Positions 1 through 8,280 of a stretch of DNA of 21,305 bases are shown piece after piece (the first letter of the stretch is position 1; each line of letters starts with the position of its first letter). The notes under the pieces were generated by a model, which was given only the letters and a program-made list of their open reading frames with translations, did not search any database and was not told the origin of the DNA. The stretch spans positions 1 to 21,305 of the forward strand of contig JAADBR010000066.1 of the NCBI GenBank assembly GCA_009995705.1, read 5' to 3'. The position numbers and the translations under genes are program-made. The DNA is from Microcystis aeruginosa W13-11. Lineage in GTDB: Bacteria > Cyanobacteriota > Cyanobacteriia > Cyanobacteriales > Microcystaceae.

Positions 1-109
1 TTTCTATTAAGCTCAACATATATTTTAAAGGTTGGCGGTCACTTTTCATTTTACCTGATAGTGATCGCTTTTACTTTTGATATTCTGATGGGAGAATGAA
101 ACAGCCCTA

Positions 110-196
110 CCCTTGATAAGGGGGGCTTTTTACTGGTTTAATGTGATCCCCCCAACCCCCCTTGATAAGGGGGGCTTTTTACTGGTTTAATGTGAT
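110..196. repeat. Tandem pair of hairpin repeats (TTGATAAGGGGGG family)
   Basis: Two copies of a unit containing CCTTGATAAGGGGGG followed by CTTTTTACTGGTTTAATGTG lie 49 bp apart (111-147 and 160-196). The second copy has the full palindrome CCCCCCTTGATAAGGGGGG (156-174), an 8-bp stem with a GAT loop; the first has a shorter left arm. The same palindrome occurs twice more near 18.4 kb, so this is a dispersed repeat. The second unit runs into the 3' end of the GUN4-domain gene and provides its stop codon. Confidence 0.8.
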
Positions 197-810
197 ATAT
201 TACAGGTTACAAGTCGCTGCGCGAGAAAAGAGACCGCCCTCCCCATTAATCCCCTTCCCTGTCCGGACTGCCACCACGCGGGTAGGTGTGCGTGTTCTAC
301 TTCCTCATAATAAAAAGTTAGCTCATCATAGCTCAACCAGTTTCCGCGCCTGCGCCAACCTACTTGGTCACCAAATTTTTTATAGACATCCCAATTATTC
401 TCCCCTAGGACACCACCACAATCCAGCCAGACTTTTTTCTGCACAGAAAAGCCAAATTTGCCGCCGCTATTATCTACCCAGAGCTTGTCAATGGTGCGTA
501 ACTCTTCACAGGGAAAGTTGTTAATACTTTCTTCATCTAGCCAGCCTTCATCTTCTCTTTTAGCAATTAACAACATTAACCGTGCTGTTTCCTCATCGGC
601 TTCGCGCCATTGGCCATTTTTCAGATAGGTTTCCAGTTGAGTAAAGAGAGAAGTCTGTCGTTTTTGTTCTAAAAATTCCAAACCTCGACGTTTTTTAACA
701 GGTAATTCTCGATAACATCGCTCCGCTAATCCCTGAGCTTTAGGATTATCTTCTTTATTATAAAAATACACAACAAAATCAGTCGGATTAATCAATAAAG
801 TAGCATACAT
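187..810 (-). CDS. GUN4 domain-containing protein
   Basis: A 207-aa protein with a GUN4 domain at about residues 57-182. The recognisable blocks are the helical start around LKNGQWREADEETARLML, then DKLWVDNSGGKFGFSVQKK, FGDQVGWRRRGNW and HLPAWW. GUN4 domains bind porphyrins. The chlorophyll-pathway Gun4 stimulates Mg-chelatase, but cyanobacteria also carry other GUN4-domain proteins, often fused to kinase or other signalling domains, whose roles are unclear. The C-terminal block FLAQRLVTCNI resembles those fused paralogues more than canonical Gun4, so gun4 is not assigned. The N-terminal 55 residues match no domain I know. The ATG at 808-810 was chosen; an in-frame TTG lies at 823-825, and neither has a convincing ribosome site. 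The stop codon lies in the adjoining repeat. Soluble, apparently monocistronic. Confidence 0.8.
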   Translation of the reverse strand: MYATLLINPTDFVVYFYNKEDNPKAQGLAERCYRELPVKKRRGLEFLEQKRQTSLFTQLETYLKNGQWREADEETARLMLLIAKREDEGWLDEESINNFPCEELRTIDKLWVDNSGGKFGFSVQKKVWLDCGGVLGENNWDVYKKFGDQVGWRRRGNWLSYDELTFYYEEVEHAHLPAWWQSGQGRGLMGRAVSFLAQRLVTCNISH

Positions 811-875
811 AGTACTCAGAGCCAATATAACACTATTTCATTAATCAGAAAAATTACTCGAAAAACTCAAAACTC

Positions 876-996
876 GGGAGCATCTCATTTATGTAAGTGA
901 GTAATTATACTTGTTCCTAAAACTGTTTTCTAGTAAGGCTTTCAAAATAGCTTGACATAAAACCTGATTTAGGGGTTACAAAGGTGAGATGCTCCC
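876..996. mobile_element. MITE-like inverted-repeat element, about 121 bp
   Basis: GGGAGCATCTCA (876-887) and its exact complement TGAGATGCTCCC (985-996) bound a 121-bp AT-rich segment with no reading frame. Similarity extends inward imperfectly for about nine more bases. The intergenic position, small size and lack of a transposase fit a miniature inverted-repeat element. AAAACTC occurs on both sides (869-875 and 999-1005) but is offset by two bases on the right, so a target duplication is uncertain. A long-stemmed hairpin with regulatory function is the alternative. Confidence 0.5.
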
Positions 997-1045
997 TAAA
1001 AACTCTGTGTCTCTGTGGTGAACAATCAATTACTCAATCGACACT

Positions 1046-1498
1046 TTAGACATCTTCCACTATTGTTACCATTCCTTCTCGACCAACTTCTCCTAACTTT
1101 TCTCCCCAAACCTCCCAGCAATCTTCACAGGATTTTCCTACTCGTTCTTTGACGTTAATTCGGTAGTAAAAATGTGTTTCGTTATCTCCCACTAATTCCC
1201 CCGGAAATATTTCCCAATTGGGACTAACTAACAGCAGGAGTTCGTTAATTGGATCGTAAATATCTACCTCTGGATGCGCTCTTTCGGCAATTCGTCTTAA
1301 CTTGATATCTGGCAGATACATAAATTTAGGTTCACAGCAGGAATTGACCATCAGCCACAGACAACCTGGCCCCTCTACTCGGTAATTAATCCACGCGATT
1401 GCCGCTGCTATTTCTAACATTTCGTCTGGCATTTCATCAGGAGTGGGTAAGTGTAAATCCACTCGCATTATCCAATCACAAGATTCCTTTTCAGTCAT
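1046..1498 (-). CDS. Hypothetical protein, 150 aa, acidic and Trp/Cys-rich
   Basis: I do not recognise the family. The product is acidic and soluble, with no membrane segment or signal peptide. Visible features are a proline/aspartate-rich start (LPTPDEMPDEM), a hydrophobic stretch around AAAIAWINY, several cysteines (CDW near the start, CC in the middle, CEDC near the C-terminus) and conserved-looking tryptophans. The ATG start (1496-1498) is supported by GGAGT (1508-1512 on the minus strand) about 9 bases upstream, so it is probably a real gene. It is separated from the GUN4 gene downstream by the MITE-like element and from modBC upstream by 118 bp, so probably transcribed alone. A function cannot be inferred. 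Confidence 0.55.
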   Translation of the reverse strand: MTEKESCDWIMRVDLHLPTPDEMPDEMLEIAAAIAWINYRVEGPGCLWLMVNSCCEPKFMYLPDIKLRRIAERAHPEVDIYDPINELLLLVSPNWEIFPGELVGDNETHFYYRINVKERVGKSCEDCWEVWGEKLGEVGREGMVTIVEDV

Positions 1499-1616
1499 GA
1501 TTTTATAACTCCATATAGAACATTTTTACTAATTAATGACACGAGCGGGTATTTAACGGGATAGTCCTGGATTTTAGAAGCTTTATATCTGTCAGCACTT
1601 GAGAAAAATTGGCCTA

Positions 1617-3455
1617 TTACTTTAATAATAATAAACGATGGGGAGATAAAGTAACAGTCCAAGGCAAAGCTTGCTCCTTAATTTCTAACCATTTATCCTT
1701 ATACAACTCTGCTTGGATATGAAAATCGCGGTCGTGATTGGAGGGTTGATTAAGTTTCAGATAGAGAGTCACCCGATGGGGGCCTTCAATGGCATTAGCT
1801 AACCAACAGGGAAAAGTATTAATATCGCCTAAATCTCGACCAAAAATAATTTGATGGGCGCGAATTCCCGTATAGGCTAAATAATCGGGAATTCCGGGGA
1901 CGGTGTGTAATTTAACGTCCCAATCAATCGCTTCCAATTGTTGATTATTAATGATAATAGCACGAGAAAAATTCTTACAACCGGTAATCTTGGCCAAACT
2001 AACGCTATCTGGTCGTTCAAAAATTTTCTGTTTAGAATTATTAGCAATTGCCCGCCCTTTTTCCATAACTAATAAATTCTCGCATATTCGATAGGCTTCA
2101 TCCATATTATGGGTAACAAAAATTGTCACGCCATCGTAATTACTTAAAGTTTTGATCATCTGACGTTCTAATTGAGCGCGTAGATGGGTATCAAGGGCAG
2201 AAAAAGGCTCATCTAATAATAAAGCTTCCGGACGACTAGCTAAAGCGCGAGCGATGGCGACTCGTTGCTGTTGTCCCCCCGATAATTGATGGGGATAATG
2301 GTTTTCCATGCCGGGTAACTGCACTAATTCCAATTGATTGGCAATCTGCTGTTTAATAACTTTTTTAGATAAGTTTTTCGGGAGACTAAAAGCGATATTT
2401 TCTGCTACGGTGAGATGGGGAAAAAGGGCATAATTCTGCACCACAAAACCGATACGACGCTGACGACTGGGGAGATTAATTCCCTTTTCCGAATCGAAGA
2501 GAATGCGCCCATTTAAGACAATACGACCCCTTGAGGGCGTTTCCACTCCAGCCAGCGATCGCAAAATCAGGCTTTTTCCCGACCCCGAAGCCCCTAATAG
2601 TCCTAATGGCTGATTTTGGCAGTTAAAAGTGACCGAGAGGTTAAAACTGGGTAAACATTTCTCTATATCGACAAATAAGCCTATTTTATCTTTATAATGC
2701 TGATTTTCAGCTGCTAAAAGGGCAAAATCGCGACCCTCCCAGGGTGGCAGCCAGTCCTCCATCTCGTTAGGTTTGCTTTCTCCCAGTCGTCCTAATTGCT
2801 GTTTACGTTGACTTTGCCAGAGATTAACGGCGATAATACCCGATAGGGAGATTAACATGATAATAAACACCCAGATCCAAGCCTCGGTCATCGCTCCTGC
2901 TTCCACAGCGAAGAAAATCGCCATCGGGATAGTTTGGGTTTGCCCCGGAATATTACCCGCTAACATCAAAGTCGCCCCAAATTCCCCCAAAGCGCGGGCA
3001 AAGGCTAGGGTTAATCCTGCTAATACCCCAGGAAAAGAGAGGGGCAAAAGTACGCACCAGAATATTTTTCCTTCCGATGCCCCTAGGGTGCGAGCAACCT
3101 GTAAAAGACTGGCATCCACCTGTTCAAAAGCGCCGAGGGTGGTTTTGTACATCAGGGGAAAAGCTACCACCGTCGCGGTGATAACGGCGGCATACCAAGT
3201 AAAAACGATGCGAAAATTGAATAAGTCTAATAACTGTCCTAATAGTCCGTTTTTGCCGAATAGAAGCAGTAAAATGAAGCCTAGCACCGTCGGGGGCAAG
3301 ATTAAGGGTGCGACGAAAACTCCCTCGATTAGGGATTTCCACCGTCCGCGATAGCCCAATATCCAATAAGCGGCGGCAATACCGAGAAAAAAGATGATTA
3401 TCAGGGCAATGGTGGCGGTTTTCAGGGATATCCATAGGGGGGAAAAGTCTGGCAT
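1617..3455 (-). CDS. modBC: Molybdate ABC transporter, fused permease/ATP-binding protein (ModB-ModC)
   Basis: A 612-aa inner-membrane protein that joins both cytoplasmic-side components of the molybdate importer. Residues 1-213 are a ModB-type permease with about five hydrophobic spans and the EAA loop at about 109-138 (ARTLGASEGKIFWCVLLP), which contacts the ATPase. A polar linker of about 50 residues leads to the ModC ATPase: Walker A GASGSGKS (288-295), Q-loop VVQNYALFP (338-346), signature LSGGQQQR (391-398), Walker B ALLLDEP (411-417) and switch histidine H449. The last 110 or so residues are a regulatory tail in the position of the TOBE molybdate-binding domain. Fused ModB-ModC is known in cyanobacteria such as Synechocystis. 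It starts 3 bases after the modA stop codon, so the two are surely co-transcribed and perhaps translationally coupled. Sulfate or tungstate transport is less likely given the adjacent ModA. Confidence 0.93.
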   Translation of the reverse strand: MPDFSPLWISLKTATIALIIIFFLGIAAAYWILGYRGRWKSLIEGVFVAPLILPPTVLGFILLLLFGKNGLLGQLLDLFNFRIVFTWYAAVITATVVAFPLMYKTTLGAFEQVDASLLQVARTLGASEGKIFWCVLLPLSFPGVLAGLTLAFARALGEFGATLMLAGNIPGQTQTIPMAIFFAVEAGAMTEAWIWVFIIMLISLSGIIAVNLWQSQRKQQLGRLGESKPNEMEDWLPPWEGRDFALLAAENQHYKDKIGLFVDIEKCLPSFNLSVTFNCQNQPLGLLGASGSGKSLILRSLAGVETPSRGRIVLNGRILFDSEKGINLPSRQRRIGFVVQNYALFPHLTVAENIAFSLPKNLSKKVIKQQIANQLELVQLPGMENHYPHQLSGGQQQRVAIARALASRPEALLLDEPFSALDTHLRAQLERQMIKTLSNYDGVTIFVTHNMDEAYRICENLLVMEKGRAIANNSKQKIFERPDSVSLAKITGCKNFSRAIIINNQQLEAIDWDVKLHTVPGIPDYLAYTGIRAHQIIFGRDLGDINTFPCWLANAIEGPHRVTLYLKLNQPSNHDRDFHIQAELYKDKWLEIKEQALPWTVTLSPHRLLLLK

Positions 3456-3458
3456 TGT

Positions 3459-4256
3459 TTATCTGGCTATTCCGAAGCCGAATTTTTTAAAAATGTTTTT
3501 AGCGGCTGTCCTAGTGAGATACTGGGCGAAAGTCTTGGCAGCTTGCGGGTTTTTACTGGCTTTTATCACAGCCATCGGGTAAATAATTGGAGAATGGAGA
3601 TTATTGGCAGCCGTAGCCACTACTTTTACTTGGTCGGAAATTTTGGCATCAGTGATGTAAACAATGCCAGCATCGGCGTTACCAGTTTCTACGGCGGCGA
3701 GAACATTGCGGACGGAGTTGGCCAAGACCAGTTTTGGTTTTATTTGCTCTAAAATGCCGAGATTTTTCAAAACTTCTTCGCTGTACTGACCGACGGGAAC
3801 GCTGCGCGGTTCACCCACGGCAATTCTTTGGACATTACTGTTAGTCAGGGAACGAAAATCGCTGATTTTTAGGTTTGAATTCTTGGGAACGATTAAAACT
3901 AGGCTATTAGTGAGCAGGTTTCTTCTGGTACTTGTATCGATTAAACCAGCTTTTGCTAAAGCGTCCATTTGCTTAGTGGCAGCTGAGAGGAAAACATCGG
4001 CCGGCGCACCTTGTGTAATTTGCTGTTGCAAAGCCCCCGACGCACCGAAGTTATAATTAATTTTAATGTGGCGATGGGCTTTTTCAAACCCCGGCTTGAT
4101 TTCTTCTAGGGCCTCTTTGAGACTAGCGGCGGCAGAAACTAGAATTGTCTGGGTTTGCGCGGTGGTGATGGTAGATGAAAAAAGGTTTATGCCCAGAGAT
4201 AATAAGCAACTAAGGGCAATTGAGCCGATAAAAGCCAGAAAATATTGTCTTTTCAT
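3459..4256 (-). CDS. modA: Molybdate ABC transporter substrate-binding protein ModA
   Basis: A 265-aa periplasmic molybdate-binding protein. The start chosen is the ATG at 4254-4256 because it begins a normal signal peptide: MKRQ, a hydrophobic core to about residue 30, and a probable cleavage near TTAQ. The open frame continues 50 codons upstream, but that part is not signal-like and runs through a G-rich repeat-like stretch. Family blocks in order: ILVSAAASLKEAL (oxyanion-binding serine region), NFGASGALQQQI, GAPADVFLSAA, NSLVLIVPKNS, VGEPRSVPVGQY, GNADAGIVYITDA, and a C-terminal region ending in KKFGFGIAR. Length is normal for ModA. It is the first gene of the modA-modBC operon. A TATAAA hexamer on the minus strand at 4282-4287 could be a -10 element, but no matching -35 is evident. 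Confidence 0.92.
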   Translation of the reverse strand: MKRQYFLAFIGSIALSCLLSLGINLFSSTITTAQTQTILVSAAASLKEALEEIKPGFEKAHRHIKINYNFGASGALQQQITQGAPADVFLSAATKQMDALAKAGLIDTSTRRNLLTNSLVLIVPKNSNLKISDFRSLTNSNVQRIAVGEPRSVPVGQYSEEVLKNLGILEQIKPKLVLANSVRNVLAAVETGNADAGIVYITDAKISDQVKVVATAANNLHSPIIYPMAVIKASKNPQAAKTFAQYLTRTAAKNIFKKFGFGIAR

Positions 4257-4915
4257 CAAGATTGATAGCAAGCGATCGATATTTATATTTCTATCACAAC
4301 CAATCCACCGCCCGAAATCTCTATCTAGGGTTTGCGGCAAAAAGTTTTCCGTGGAGCGTGGGGTGTGGGAAGTCAAGATAAGTAGGGTTGGCTGAATATC
4401 CAGCAATTCTCATTTTGAAATAAATAGAGCATTAACCCCGATTTTGGAAGGCAAAATATAGTGGAAAGTGACTATTTTTCAGGGAGAGGCGATCACAAAA
4501 AAACAATTGGTGGGACAGATTAAGTATAAATACTCAAGCAATCAAAGGGATTGACTGAGAACGAACGGGGTTAATTCAGGAAGATAGTTCTGTTTTTAGA
4601 ATAGGGAATTCAAGGGAAATAAAAATTTATAATTATTGTCAGCTAAGGTAAAATGGGTGAGTGAGAAATGCACCAGCACGTCAAATTATTCGGCTCTTCG
4701 TTACTTGTTATGGTTCGATAGGGGGGCATAAATCGACTAAATCCTTATCTGGCAGGAGACTTAATTGATTAGTTCGCTCTAGATAAAAAACAATTGACAA
4801 AAATCGCTAAATGCCTTTCTCTATAAGAGTTTCATTCCTTATAACCCTGTACATTGCATCAGACAAACCGAAGAACCGCAATTTAATGTTCTGATAGCCT
4901 TGGCATGATTCAGTG
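4257..4915. other. Long intergenic region with a decayed reading frame
   Basis: This 659-bp stretch upstream of modA has no intact gene. It holds the modA promoter region and, at 4350-4370, a short G-rich motif (GTGGGGTGTGGGAAG) resembling the start of the G-rich repeats elsewhere in the window. From ATG 4668 to TAA 4826 one plus-strand frame reads protein-like text broken by two in-frame TAG codons, suggesting a dead fragment. No transposase, tRNA or long inverted repeat is visible. Confidence 0.4.
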
Positions 4916-5860
4916 CTAAATCCACAGGTCAAAAATTAAATCATAAAATCCTGCTTGTTTGGCTGGAAAATCGCCCCTTTCTATCCTAGCAATAATTGAT
5001 GGTAAAGCTGCGATGAAAGCAGGGCTTCTCTCTTTCGGGTGTAAACTCCAAGCTCTAGGGTTGGTGAGGTTAATCCTCAGATAATCCGTCTGTTTGAGCT
5101 TCTCAGAAACCATGATTTCCCAAGAATCTAATTTTCCCTTTCCAGTCCAGATATTTAGGGCTGTTTTCATCCCTTCTGGCCAATTTTTTACAAACTGCTG
5201 CCGATATTCATTACACCAGATGATAGGCAGGGGTAATAACTCATCAAACCGGTTACATTTGAGCAAATATAGGCGACTTCCAAAATATTTAAATTCATAA
5301 AAACCTTGAGGATTTAATTTGCCCGTATCTGATTCACAAAACTTACCATCAGAGGTGGGCGGTCCTGTCATAGGACGGACAAACATAATCCGAGGATTTG
5401 CTTCCATCAGATCAATTCCTTCAGCAATCCATTTGTAGCCTGGCTCTTGGTACATCATCATATCGCTATCAAAATGCAGCAGATAGTCACTCCGACATTC
5501 TTCTATCTTAAAAATCGAGCCAAGGATCGGATAGCCTTTATAGTTATGAGTAGGTTTTATGGCACTGCCGAAATGTTTTAGATATATTCGTTCTTGATAC
5601 CCGGAATCGTAATTAAAATCTACAATGCGGTCAACCACACCCTTGTGCAGCAAAGTTTGTGCACATTGGCGTAAGTCTTCCATCGTACCAATACCAGGAC
5701 GATCAACTTTTTCCCCACTTAAAGCAGCCGTGTCTATGGCTAACACTTTTTCTTGAAAGGGAAAATTACACATCTTAACTATATGGGGGATAGTAAGCAT
5801 CATAAATGGTAAGTCAGTCCGCGCTACAAAAAACCAAAGCGAACAAGTGGGAGATGCCAT
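4916..5860 (-). CDS. Glycosyltransferase, GT-A fold (GT2-like)
   Basis: A 314-aa putative nucleotide-sugar glycosyltransferase. The key block is at about residues 110-135: a GYPILGSIFKIEEC segment, equivalent to the conserved helix before the metal site, followed by LLHFDSDMMMY with the DxD-type motif DSD at 131-133 that binds the metal-nucleotide sugar. The N-terminal sheet is less typical than in standard GT2 enzymes (no clear nucleotide-binding NDGS motif), and the C-terminal 150 residues are specific and Trp-rich. No membrane segment or signal peptide, so it is probably cytoplasmic or peripheral. The ATG at 5858-5860 has AGAGG about 11 bases upstream. It is divergent from the next glycosyltransferase gene and marks the left edge of a seven-gene cluster. 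Sugar and acceptor cannot be told. Confidence 0.75.
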   Translation of the reverse strand: MASPTCSLWFFVARTDLPFMMLTIPHIVKMCNFPFQEKVLAIDTAALSGEKVDRPGIGTMEDLRQCAQTLLHKGVVDRIVDFNYDSGYQERIYLKHFGSAIKPTHNYKGYPILGSIFKIEECRSDYLLHFDSDMMMYQEPGYKWIAEGIDLMEANPRIMFVRPMTGPPTSDGKFCESDTGKLNPQGFYEFKYFGSRLYLLKCNRFDELLPLPIIWCNEYRQQFVKNWPEGMKTALNIWTGKGKLDSWEIMVSEKLKQTDYLRINLTNPRAWSLHPKERSPAFIAALPSIIARIERGDFPAKQAGFYDLIFDLWI

Positions 5861-6050
5861 TAATCTTGCCTCTAACCATTTAGATACGGGACGGGGCTTA
5901 TTATAGCATCTTCATAGCTTTTTTTACCCCTTTTGGCAGTTTAAACCCCACCCCAGTTCCTAATCTTATAGAGTTAGTTGACAAGACTGGGGTTTGTGAG
6001 GTAATTTTCTAGAAGATGCCCAACTGGGACGATTGATCTCTAAGTATTTT

Positions 6051-7007
6051 ATGACTTTCCCCTTTGTCTCAATTATTATTCCTGTTTTTAATGATGTAGA
6101 GGGACTGAAAACTTGCCTAGAAGCTCTTGAGCGGCAAGTATATCCTACGGACGATTGGGAGATCGTTGTTGTCGATAACGGGCCCGATGATAGCATTAAA
6201 GATTGCGTGGCTCGATTTCCTCGAGCCTCTTATCTCGTAGAAACCATCCCCACGCAATTTGCTGCCCGCAACACGGGGATTAGGGAATGCCGGGGTGAAA
6301 TCATTGCTTTTACTGATGCTGACTGCCTTCCCGATGCCCACTGGCTGAGAGAGGGGGTAGAGGAGTTGGTCAATACTCCTAATTGTGGTTTGGTTGCAGG
6401 TCATATTGAGGTTTTTCCCGAAATCGAAGGCAAAGCCAACGCGGTTGAGCTTTTTGAGATGATTACAGCTTTACCCCAAGAAGAATTAGTTACGAAGATG
6501 AAATTTGGCGCAACTGCTAATATTTTTACTTTTAAACAGATTTTTGAAACCGTAGGATTTTTCAATCTCTCTCTTCCCTCGGGAGGAGATTTAGAATGGG
6601 GACGGCGAGTTAGTAGAGCAGGTTATCAAGTAGTTTATGCCCCAAAAGCCCTAGTCAAACACCCTGCTCGCAAAACTTGGCCTTCCTTAAGGTCTAGAAC
6701 CATAAGGGTCATGGGGGGATTGCATCAGATCAATTTAATCAGTTACCCCCATCGGTCTAATTTGAACCGTTTCCGGGGCTTAATCGCTGATATTTGGCGA
6801 GATTGGCCTAACCTGAACGATCTTCTGGCTATCTACAAAGATGCCAGAATTCCCAACCAAAGCGATCGGATCAAGGTGGCCTTGGTTACTTTAGCGGTAA
6901 AGTGGACGAGGATTTCTGAGAAAGTTAGGCTGTTTTTAGGGGGAGGATTAAAGACGGACTACAATAGAGATTTACAAGCAGTGGGTATTAGGTCAGAAAA
7001 TATTTGA
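6051..7007 (+). CDS. Glycosyltransferase family 2
   Basis: A 318-aa GT2-type inverting glycosyltransferase. VSIIIPVFND is the first strand of the GT-A fold; VDNGPDD (41-47) takes the place of the usual NDGS nucleotide-binding motif; AARNTGI and FTDADC (DAD at 89-91) bind metal and nucleotide sugar; GGDLEWGRR (178-186) is the acceptor/catalytic-base block in the position of the usual ED motif. No strong transmembrane helix, so probably peripheral to the membrane. The ATG at 6051 was chosen because family members normally have only a few residues before VSIIIPVFN; a TTG six codons upstream (6033) is possible. It is divergent from the gene on the left and convergent with the one on the right, so it stands as its own unit. 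Confidence 0.88.
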   Translation: MTFPFVSIIIPVFNDVEGLKTCLEALERQVYPTDDWEIVVVDNGPDDSIKDCVARFPRASYLVETIPTQFAARNTGIRECRGEIIAFTDADCLPDAHWLREGVEELVNTPNCGLVAGHIEVFPEIEGKANAVELFEMITALPQEELVTKMKFGATANIFTFKQIFETVGFFNLSLPSGGDLEWGRRVSRAGYQVVYAPKALVKHPARKTWPSLRSRTIRVMGGLHQINLISYPHRSNLNRFRGLIADIWRDWPNLNDLLAIYKDARIPNQSDRIKVALVTLAVKWTRISEKVRLFLGGGLKTDYNRDLQAVGIRSENI

Positions 7008-7077
7008 TCTATAGGGGTTTTCCCTCGCCTGAATTCAGTTCTTAGATCCTCTCTTTAGGAATCGGCAGAGGAGTTGT

Positions 7078-8271
7078 TTACGTCTTATTTAGGTTTGCCA
7101 GAGCTGATAACTTTTGCTTAATTTTAATCAGGATAGTTTTTATTTTACTCTTGAATAGATTAGAATTTTTGGTAGATCTTTGAGTTTGCGTGATTAAATT
7201 TTCTGCTATCTTAATCCTCAACAACTTGGCCGTATCTTCAGAGATTTTATTTTCCAGGTAACTTAGCCCATTGCCTAGGGCATCATCTTGAAAATCTGGA
7301 CAAAAAATGTTAGTGTTTCCTTGCACTCGACTGACGAAAATGAGCCCCTTAATATAGGCAGTTGCTAGAGTTTCTAAATCTAAATCAGATGGCACAAAGT
7401 ATTGCAAGATCTCTTGGAGAGTCTCCTCACCTTCTGCCGCCGCTAAGGCGACACCATAGTTAAAAAAAACGGCTCGATTACGGAGTTGATTGTAGTAAGA
7501 AATATCAATGGAGGGATGGACGTTTTCTAGCTGAATCAGGCGCGGATCTTCCTTGGTTAAGCAATCCAAAACCTGTAATATCCCTTTTAAGACCCTGAGT
7601 CCTTGCCGACTATGAGAGCTACAATTTTGACGGTATTGAGCTAAAAAATCAGGTATATGCAGCAATTTCTGACGGGATCTGGCGAAGCGAATCCAGATAT
7701 CCCAGTCTTCACCCCCCGCAGTACCATCGAAATTGAACCAGCCTACTTTTTGCAGAGACTGGGAGCGGATCATGATGCCCGCAATCCCCCCCCAAGTATT
7801 GTGTTCCAGAATATTGGGCCAGCTAGGAACTTCACTTTGGTCGAGCTGGCCTAGTATAGTTTGGCCATCTTCCGCCATCATCCAAACGTTAGAGGCCACA
7901 GCGGCTGCTTCAGGGTTTTTGCTTAAGCTTTCTACACACTTGGCCATCATTGACGGAGCGAGCAGATCATCGGCATCTAAAGTGATTAGAAATTCGCCCC
8001 TGACCAAAGCGCTGCCGTTTTTCCTGGCCGCTACTTGCCCCTGTTGTTCTTGATATAAATACTTAATCCGCTGGGGATATTTCTGGGTATATTCTTGGAC
8101 TACCTGATGGGTGTTATCGGTGGAGCCATCATTGATAACAATTATCTCATAGTTTTGATAGGATTGTCTCAAAACAGATTCCACTGCTTGAGGAAGTAAG
8201 TGTCCATGCTGATAACAGGGAATTAATACGGAAACTTTGCCGAGCTCAAAAATGGGATCGTTCTCTAGCAT
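7078..8271 (-). CDS. Glycosyltransferase family 2
   Basis: A 397-aa GT2 enzyme with all classical blocks: VSVLIPCYQHG near residue 13, INDGSTDNT (NDGS at 47-50), QGQVAARKNG before LDADD (DADD 99-102), and GGEDWDIWIRFAR (about 187-199), which carries the catalytic-base ED. The C-terminal 170 residues form a helical extension with a lysine-rich end, possibly a membrane-surface contact. Sugar specificity cannot be read from the sequence. The ATG at 8269-8271 was preferred; an in-frame GTG at 8278-8280 directly follows the stop of the upstream gene. In either case it is in an operon with the GT8-like gene at 8281-9216, and the tight junction suggests translational coupling. Confidence 0.88.
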   Translation of the reverse strand: MLENDPIFELGKVSVLIPCYQHGHLLPQAVESVLRQSYQNYEIIVINDGSTDNTHQVVQEYTQKYPQRIKYLYQEQQGQVAARKNGSALVRGEFLITLDADDLLAPSMMAKCVESLSKNPEAAAVASNVWMMAEDGQTILGQLDQSEVPSWPNILEHNTWGGIAGIMIRSQSLQKVGWFNFDGTAGGEDWDIWIRFARSRQKLLHIPDFLAQYRQNCSSHSRQGLRVLKGILQVLDCLTKEDPRLIQLENVHPSIDISYYNQLRNRAVFFNYGVALAAAEGEETLQEILQYFVPSDLDLETLATAYIKGLIFVSRVQGNTNIFCPDFQDDALGNGLSYLENKISEDTAKLLRIKIAENLITQTQRSTKNSNLFKSKIKTILIKIKQKLSALANLNKT

Positions 8272-8280
8272 ATCTTGCAC

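Noticed and set aside
162..524. Plus-strand open frame at the left end
   Set aside because: Antisense to the GUN4-domain gene and begins in the hairpin repeat.
2857..3354. Long plus-strand open frame of 165 codons
   Set aside because: Antisense to the permease part of modBC; composition is that of a shadow frame.
4257..4406. N-terminal extension of modA
   Set aside because: The downstream ATG at 4256 begins a regular signal peptide; the upstream part is not signal-like and includes repeat-like DNA.
5951..5992. Inverted repeat CCCCAGT/ACTGGGG around TTGACA between divergent glycosyltransferase genes
   Set aside because: Seven-base arms 28 bases apart and no good -10 at 17 bases from TTGACA; too weak to call an operator or promoter.
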